Part shown: positions 6,107 through 10,279 of the stretch, in pieces
How positions within the stretch are numbered: position 1 is the first letter of the stretch
Layout: every line of letters begins with the position of its first letter
Origin: JBGTKH01 sp041744735
GTDB taxonomy: Bacteria > Planctomycetota > Planctomycetia > Pirellulales > Pirellulaceae
Reading direction: 5' to 3'
Length of the DNA: 10,279 nt
Assembly: GCA_041744735.1 (NCBI GenBank)
Contig: JBGTKH010000471.1
Coordinates: 1-10,279 of the forward strand
Translations under genes and position numbers: made by a program
Notes under the pieces: model-generated
The model's input: the letters and a program-made list of their open reading frames with translations, nothing else
Told to the model about the DNA's origin: nothing
The model's database searches: none

Positions 6107-7546
6107 ATGAGAGTTAGCTTGACGGTGTTCGTGATTGCCGCCTTGTTGTCAGCAATTGTCACGTCCGCGGCGTTAGGCGACGACTGGACGCAGTTTCGGG
6201 GGCCGAATGGGTCGGGGCGAGCGGCGGTGGGGGACAAGCTGCCGGCGGAGATCGGGCCGGAGACGAATGTGGTTTGGAAAACGCCGCTGCCGCCCGGTCA
6301 TTCTTCGCCCGTCGTGTTTGGCGAGCACATCTATCTGACGGCGGTGCGCGACGAGAAGCTGGTGACTATCGGCCTCGATCGGCGCTCCGGCAAAATCTTG
6401 TGGGAAGCTCACGCCCCGCACGAGAAATTGGAAACGATTCACACCATCGGCAGTCACGCTCAGCCCAGTCCGGCCACCGACGGTGAGCGCGTCGTCAGCT
6501 TCTTTGGCTCCAGCGGTTTGTACTGCTACGACACGGATGGCAAGCTTCTATGGAAGCAAGCGATGGGGCCGTTCAACAACGACTTCGGCGCCGGCACGTC
6601 GCCGATCATCGTCGACGATCGCGTGATTCTTTGCCAGGATCACGACACCGATTCGTTTCTGATGGCCATCGACAAACGCACGGGCAAGACCATCTGGACC
6701 ACCGACCGTAGCGAGTTCCCGCGCAACTATTGCACGCCCGTGATTTGGGAGGTTGGCGGCCGCAAGCAAATCGTTGTCGCGGCCACGCTGCGTGTTGTGG
6801 GGTACGACTTGGAAACGGGTCACGAACAGTGGACGGTGCGCGGCATCTCGCGAGCCGTGTGCAGTAGCCCGGTAATCGGCGACGACAACGTGTTGTACCT
6901 GGCCGGCTGGGCCGCGGGCGGCGATCCGGGCGAGCCCATCCAAGTCGAGCCGTTCGACGAAGTCATCACCGCGCGTGACGTGAATCAAAACGGCACGCTG
7001 GAGTTGATCGAACTGGCTGACGGCGCGATCAAGCAGCGCTTCTCGCAAGTGGACCGCGACAAGAGCGGCTCGATCACCAAAGCCGAGTACGAATACTTTC
7101 GCAATCTATTCGACGTGGCTCGCAACGTCGTGCTGGCCATCAAGCCGGGCGGCCGCGGCGAAGCGACCGATTCGCACGTGCTGTGGGAGTACACGCGGTT
7201 CGTGCCCTTCTGTGCGTCGCCCGTGTACTACAACGGCCGGCTGTTCACAATCAAAGACGGCGGCATCGTCTCGTGCCTGGACGCGAAGACCGGCCAGCCG
7301 CTTAAGCAAGGCCGCATCCCCGCCACGCAAAGCTATTACGCCTCGCCCGTCGCCGGCGACGGCAAGATCTACCTGCTGAACCAACCCGGCCAACTGACCA
7401 TCCTCAGCGCCGCCGACCCCTGGCAAGTCCTACACACCGCCGACTTCGCCGAAGAAACCTACGCCACGCCGGCCATCGCCGATGGTCAAATCTTCCTGCG
7501 CACGACGGGGCACTTGTATTGTTTTGAGGCTCCCGGGATTGAGTGA
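6107..7546 (+). CDS. Secreted PQQ-binding-like beta-propeller protein with EF-hand pair
   Basis: The protein has 479 residues. A signal peptide spans about residues 1-24 (hydrophobic core VSLTVFVIAALLSAIVTSAA, likely cleavage before DDW). The mature part begins DDWTQFRGPNGSG, a motif I associate with planctomycete PQQ-like propellers. Repeated blade motifs follow, such as LDRRSGKILWE (90-100), YDTDGKLLWK (141-150), IDKRTGKTIWTT (188-199), YDLETGHEQWTV (233-244) and LDAKTGQPLK (391-400). Between blades lie two canonical calcium-binding loops: D291, N293, N295, T297, E299 and E302, and D316, D318, S320, S322, T324 and E327. Quinoprotein-dehydrogenase catalytic residues are not obvious, so binding or scaffolding outside the cytoplasm is more likely than enzymatic use of PQQ. 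The start at 6107 is favoured over GTG 6086 because AAAGGAAG lies 7 bases upstream and the GTG belongs to the heptamer array. The downstream gene is 247 bp away. Confidence 0.9.
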   Translation: MRVSLTVFVIAALLSAIVTSAALGDDWTQFRGPNGSGRAAVGDKLPAEIGPETNVVWKTPLPPGHSSPVVFGEHIYLTAVRDEKLVTIGLDRRSGKILWEAHAPHEKLETIHTIGSHAQPSPATDGERVVSFFGSSGLYCYDTDGKLLWKQAMGPFNNDFGAGTSPIIVDDRVILCQDHDTDSFLMAIDKRTGKTIWTTDRSEFPRNYCTPVIWEVGGRKQIVVAATLRVVGYDLETGHEQWTVRGISRAVCSSPVIGDDNVLYLAGWAAGGDPGEPIQVEPFDEVITARDVNQNGTLELIELADGAIKQRFSQVDRDKSGSITKAEYEYFRNLFDVARNVVLAIKPGGRGEATDSHVLWEYTRFVPFCASPVYYNGRLFTIKDGGIVSCLDAKTGQPLKQGRIPATQSYYASPVAGDGKIYLLNQPGQLTILSAADPWQVLHTADFAEETYATPAIADGQIFLRTTGHLYCFEAPGIE

Positions 7547-7793
7547 ACTCGGCGCTCTACTAAAGTTGTTCGGTCTCGCTGACACCGTGATTCAAGGAAT
7601 TGGTCAAAGGCAGTCCGCAGGTACAAGAGACCGACGGATGAGTTAACGGAATTGTCTGCACGCTACGAATTTGACCTATTGTGAAAAGTAAAGGTCTGAA
7701 GAGACGCAAATAGTTGCGATGGTCCCGTTCGACAACTAGACTCGAAAGTGAGGAACTGAATCTCGAGATTCGCTGGCGAATTGTAGCGGACCC

Positions 7794-8252
7794 ATGTCGA
7801 CGATAGCTTCGCACCTTGACAAGCCTCTAGGCTTCACATGCCAGACTTGGTTGGCAACTGATATCGCGGACCGCTATTTCGGCAGTGCATACCGTGTCTG
7901 GTTTGCAACCTCGCTAAATCCGCCGCGGAACGGAAGCTCTTCGAATCCACTGATCATCTACGAGGAATTGGAGCGGATTATCGACGTAAATGACCACAAT
8001 CACAGTCGGATTGAACAACTTCGACGGCGGCTGACGAGTTGGATCCAGGCTTCAACGCACCTTTCCAATACAACTATGACGGCTTTAGTTTATGAGATTT
8101 CAATTGCGCCGATGCGCGCTTTTCGGCCGACTATTTGGCGAATCGACCTTGCGAAGATCGACATTTCTCGACTGGTCCAACTTGGTCAGTTTCCCGACGA
8201 ATACCAGATACGCGAGCTTCGCCGTCACGAATTCGAGGTCATCACACAATGA
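7794..8252 (+). CDS. Hypothetical protein, first gene of a coupled pair
   Basis: The protein of 152 residues is not one I recognise. Residues about 32-40 (AYRVWFATS) and 52-63 (PLIIYEELERII) look like strand and helix segments of a globular domain. A charged helix follows at 70-84 (RIEQLRRRLTSWI). A C-terminal part (110-150) has the pattern RPTIWRIDLAKIDISR, then DEYQIRELRRHEFEVI, which looks like a conserved core rather than random sequence. It has no signal peptide or membrane segment. The ribosome binding site before ATG 7794 is weak (AGCGGA). Its TGA overlaps the ATG of the next gene by four bases (ATGA), so the two are probably translated together. The base composition is richer in A+T than the neighbouring PQQ-like gene, hinting at a different origin. 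The 247 bases upstream contain no supported gene. Confidence 0.72.
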   Translation: MSTIASHLDKPLGFTCQTWLATDIADRYFGSAYRVWFATSLNPPRNGSSSNPLIIYEELERIIDVNDHNHSRIEQLRRRLTSWIQASTHLSNTTMTALVYEISIAPMRAFRPTIWRIDLAKIDISRLVQLGQFPDEYQIRELRRHEFEVITQ

Positions 8253-8962
8253 TTGCAGACAAGGCACAGTTGTTAGGGCTGATAGGACTGCGGGCGCTAG
8301 CGGAACGGGACCCGGTGGAGTATCGGCGAGTTGCCGATCTCTCCAAACCCGAATTAGACCGTCGCATCAAGACGCTTTTAGAAAAGCTGTCTGATCCCGA
8401 ATGCGATGCCCTATACCATCAGATGGTAGATGTGACCGAATCGTCAGAGAGTCTGCCGGAGGCTGACATGCTCCTCAGGCAAATCTATTTGACGAGCCTT
8501 CAGAAGTCCCAGTACCAGTCGTTGCTTGCCGCAAAGGAACAATCGCCGACGGAGCGTTCACTGCCTTCGGACATCATTGAAACGAACATCCACGCGGCAG
8601 GACTGCAATGGGACTCGACGAGGCGAAGGGAAATGAAGCCGAACCTGCTCGCGCTTGATAGTATCATCGCGGAGGAAAAATCATCAGACGTACTATTCGA
8701 TTGTCTTGGGGAGATTGCTCATTCACTCGCTCGAAAGAAAACTCTTGCTGGAAGCGAGGAGCCAAAGAAGTCCGTCGTGTGGCAAAGTTGCGTCCAAATT
8801 CTACGGATAGGTGGTAGGCAGTTTCGGACGGGCATCTCCGCGAACGACCTTTGGAACGCGATACGCGAGGGCGATGCTGCAGCTTGGCTAATGGAAAACA
8901 CGTACGAAATACAACGGCCAACCGCCCAGACGGCACGCGCGAAAAACGGTTCCGTGTCATGA
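8249..8962 (+). CDS. Hypothetical protein, second gene of a coupled pair
   Basis: The protein has 237 residues, beginning MIADKAQLLGLIGLRALAER. The ATG at 8249 is chosen because GAGGT (8235-8239) precedes it by 9 bases and because it overlaps the stop of the upstream gene in an ATGA arrangement. A longer frame upstream would only overlap that gene out of phase. The sequence is strongly charged and predicted mostly helical, with no cysteine cluster, signal peptide, membrane segment or catalytic motif I can name. The region near residues 185-225 (VVWQSCVQILRIGG, then ISANDLWNAIREGDAAAWL) looks like a compact C-terminal domain. A basic, polar tail ends the protein. The stop lies four bases from the stop of the convergent small gene. 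It probably works with the 7794-8252 product, but no function can be assigned. Confidence 0.75.
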   Translation: MIADKAQLLGLIGLRALAERDPVEYRRVADLSKPELDRRIKTLLEKLSDPECDALYHQMVDVTESSESLPEADMLLRQIYLTSLQKSQYQSLLAAKEQSPTERSLPSDIIETNIHAAGLQWDSTRRREMKPNLLALDSIIAEEKSSDVLFDCLGEIAHSLARKKTLAGSEEPKKSVVWQSCVQILRIGGRQFRTGISANDLWNAIREGDAAAWLMENTYEIQRPTAQTARAKNGSVS

Positions 8963-8966
8963 CGAC

Positions 8967-9203
8967 CTATGCGGCATCTCTACTTTCACTCAACGCGTGT
9001 GCGTAACCAGTTTCAATTCTCTCAAGCCACCGGCGCTTTATCGAATCGGTCGACGCCGCTTCGCAAAACGCTTGGAACTGGGCTCGGTCCATTCGCCTAA
9101 ATAGCCTTTCAGCCTTTGCTTGACCGTGAATTGCTACGAGATCTTTCTCCAAGCCATCCGCAAATTGCGCGTACTTCTCAAAATCCACGTGAAACATAGC
9201 CAT
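8967..9203 (-). CDS. Small helical hypothetical protein
   Basis: The protein of 78 residues starts MAMFHVDFEKYAQFADGLEK. A strong Shine-Dalgarno sequence, GGAGGTG (minus-strand reading of 9211-9217), lies 7 bases before ATG 9203, which makes this short frame credible. An in-frame GTG at 9206 is the alternative start. The rest is charged and almost wholly helical, including AKAERLFRRMDRAQFQAF and SIKRRWLERIETGYAHAL. I do not recognise the family, and there is no membrane segment or cysteine motif. It converges on the 8249-8962 gene with only four bases between stops and is divergent from the MraZ-like gene, sharing a spacer of 200 bases with it. A small regulatory or accessory protein is possible but not shown. 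Confidence 0.68.
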   Translation of the reverse strand: MAMFHVDFEKYAQFADGLEKDLVAIHGQAKAERLFRRMDRAQFQAFCEAASTDSIKRRWLERIETGYAHALSESRDAA

Positions 9204-9239
9204 CACTGGGCACCTCCATGCGGGTAGAGAATTTCAGGG

Positions 9240-9315
9240 CAATTCCCCGGTCATTATTTCACTCATTCTATCGCATTTCCAGTGGTTGTAAATGGACATT
9301 CAGATCAATTCCCCG
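9240..9315. promoter_or_regulatory. Direct repeat in the divergent spacer, possible operator
   Basis: CAATTCCCCG occurs at 9240-9249 and again at 9306-9315, with a start-to-start distance of 66 bases. Both copies lie in the A+T-rich spacer between the divergent small gene (start 9203) and the MraZ-like gene (start 9404). On the opposite strand each reads CGGGGAATTG. MraZ proteins bind repeated G-rich boxes in their own promoters, so autoregulation is conceivable, but this is inference from position and base content only. Confidence 0.25.
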
Positions 9316-9403
9316 TATCCTAGATTCGTCGACCACGGATTGCTAGCAGCGCAGAAAAGGGAGTTACCTTGCGGAAAAACTTGTCGCCACAGGTGAATTC
9401 CCA

Positions 9404-9937
9404 ATGGCACTTCCAGAGCGATCGAAGTTGGCAGATGCTGTCCAAAGCGACGGTTCTTGGACCGCTTCCCTCGACAATAGCAACCGTGTCGAGATACCGG
9501 TTGCCGTTGTCAATCAAATCGAGTGGCTGCGTCAGGCGAAGGCCACAGCGAGCGCGATTCGTGTCGCGGTCGTACCCCTCGACGAATTCTCGGCCGTTGA
9601 GGTTTTCCCACTCTCGTCGGATGGTCTTGCCGCGACAATTGAAGAGCTTGAGGAATTTGCACAATTGACCGAAGCGGAAAGAGACCAGTTTCACCGCCTT
9701 CTCGCGAGCAGGTGGGAGGTGAATATCGAAGTTCGCAAATCCAAACCGTACCGGGTGACATTGCCGAGAGAGGCGCGCAACCTCGACCTACTGCCGAACT
9801 ACCCTGGTAAAGTCGTCCTCTACCCTCGCGAACAACGTCTCGAAATCTGGAAGCCTAGTGAATGGCTTCAAAACCGACTCAAGTGCATAGCATTACTCAG
9901 TGACAAAATCGATGAGTTTCTAACTAAAAGAGTCTAG
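9404..9937 (+). CDS. MraZ/AbrB-type double swapped-hairpin protein, putative DNA-binding regulator
   Basis: The protein has 177 residues. Two copies of a MraZ/SpoVT-AbrB-like pattern are visible. The first is LDNSNRVEIPVAVVNQIEWL (23-42), matching the D-x-x-x-R-x-x-x-P layout of the DNA-binding hairpin. The second begins PYRVTLPREARNLDLLP (115-131), followed by VVLYPREQRLEIWKPSEW (137-154), where EIW and the later W match the end of a MraZ repeat. Between them lies a helical linker (79-101). True MraZ proteins are usually 140-155 residues and sit at the head of the division and cell wall cluster before rsmH, which is not here, so this is probably a paralogue or accessory regulator. The start ATG 9404 has AGGTG (9391-9395) 8 bases upstream. 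It could control itself and the divergent small gene. An antitoxin-like role, common for AbrB folds, is an alternative. Confidence 0.7.
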   Translation: MALPERSKLADAVQSDGSWTASLDNSNRVEIPVAVVNQIEWLRQAKATASAIRVAVVPLDEFSAVEVFPLSSDGLAATIEELEEFAQLTEAERDQFHRLLASRWEVNIEVRKSKPYRVTLPREARNLDLLPNYPGKVVLYPREQRLEIWKPSEWLQNRLKCIALLSDKIDEFLTKRV

Positions 9938-10122
9938 GAAAGCCAACGATACGAATTGAAACCTCATGCGTACTTTGAATTCTCGTGGCCTTCGAGGAAC
10001 CGTGGCTGTCAGCTGAGAAACTCGCAATTCCTCGCGTTCGTTCGCTTCGCGTATCGGCGAGGGGTGATCAACGAAGCCGCCGTCGCAAAGCACGTGCGCT
10101 CCTTGAGCCTGCCAACAACAAT

Positions 10123-10161
10123 GAAAAACCCTCGCACAATCCACTGGGATTGTGCGAGGGT
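10123..10161 (-). terminator. Rho-independent terminator, minus strand
   Basis: A perfect 15-bp stem pairs 10128-10142 with 10147-10161 around a 4-base loop. Read on the minus strand it is followed by a run of T (complement of the A run at 10124-10128). It lies 50 bases downstream of the stop codon of the gene entering from the right edge and would end that transcript. No T run follows on the plus strand. Confidence 0.85.
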
Positions 10162-10210
10162 CGCAGTTGGCCTGCGGTGGGTGGCACCGCGGCGGGTTAT
10201 CGGCAGAGGG

Positions 10211-10279
10211 TTAGTAGTTAAACTCGACCCCCGCGTATCCGCCGTGCAGGATTAGACTGCCGTTGCTGTCGATGATCGC
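10211..10279 (-). CDS. C-terminus of a gene entering from the right edge
   Basis: The last 22 codons of a minus-strand gene read into a TAA at 10211-10213. The peptide is AIIDSNGSLILHGGYAGVEF plus a final NY. An ending with alternating hydrophobic and small residues and a terminal aromatic residue is typical of the last strand of an outer-membrane beta-barrel, so a porin-like or barrel protein is possible. The tail is too short to be sure. Support for a real gene end comes from the strong terminator 50 bases downstream. The frame is open to the window edge. Confidence 0.6.
   Translation of the reverse strand, partial: AIIDSNGSLILHGGYAGVEFNY

Noticed and set aside
7560..7814. An 84-codon minus-strand open frame in the spacer after the PQQ-like gene
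   Set aside because: It has no convincing start signal, overlaps the beginning of the plus-strand gene at 7794, and has no domain pattern.
9938..10122. Possible gene after the MraZ-like gene (frames starting near 9956 and 9985)
   Set aside because: Both frames lack a ribosome binding site, run through the terminator hairpin and antisense to the right-edge gene, and show no motifs. No rsmH-like sequence is visible.

Overview
The window looks like a chromosomal stretch of a planctomycete, most likely of the Pirellulales type. The basis is recognition of protein types, since no database search was possible. The clues are a secreted PQQ-like beta-propeller whose mature part opens DDWTQFRGPNGSG with an embedded EF-hand pair, a DUF58 plus BatA-like VWA gene pair, an IS91-type transposase relic, a remnant of a small protein ending LPEAIRQKIGF, and heptamer-repeat spacers in front of genes. 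The left two thirds is GC-rich. The segment from about 7550 to 9990 is visibly richer in A+T and carries genes of unknown function.

Layout from left to right. At 1-83 (-) the first codons of an unknown gene run off the window. Just upstream of it, at 83-448 (-), is a decayed IS91-family transposase that keeps the HUH motif but lacks the C-terminal catalytic tyrosine region. At 559-2553 (-) is a membrane-anchored BatA/VWA protein, preceded by a DUF58 protein at 2624-3526 (-). These form a two-gene unit with no moxR ATPase next to it. The 70-bp spacer between them is almost entirely nine in-phase heptamers. At 3613-3737 (+) is a small gene broken by an internal out-of-frame deletion. A strong minus-strand terminator lies at 3770-3815, then about 350 bases with no convincing gene, then a small DcrB/PsbP-like hypothetical protein at 4166-4603 (-).

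A TPR lipoprotein lies at 4929-5864 (+). A second heptamer array (6008-6091) ends just before the ribosome binding site of the secreted PQQ-like propeller protein (6107-7546, +). The compositionally distinct segment follows. It holds two unknown genes whose stop and start overlap by 4 bp (7794-8252 and 8249-8962, +), a convergent small helical protein (8967-9203, -), and divergently from that a MraZ/AbrB-type double swapped-hairpin protein (9404-9937, +). The window ends with a minus-strand terminator (10123-10161) and the C-terminus of a gene entering from the right (10211-10279, -).

How the genes fit together: DUF58 and BatA/VWA proteins usually act with a MoxR AAA+ ATPase in envelope or complex-assembly functions. 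The TPR lipoprotein and the PQQ-like protein are both predicted to act outside the cytoplasm, but nothing links them functionally. The strongest candidate for something undescribed is the 7794-9937 cluster: two translationally coupled unknown genes beside a small convergent gene and a possible DNA-binding regulator. No known defence or toxin-antitoxin family could be recognised there, so its function is open.
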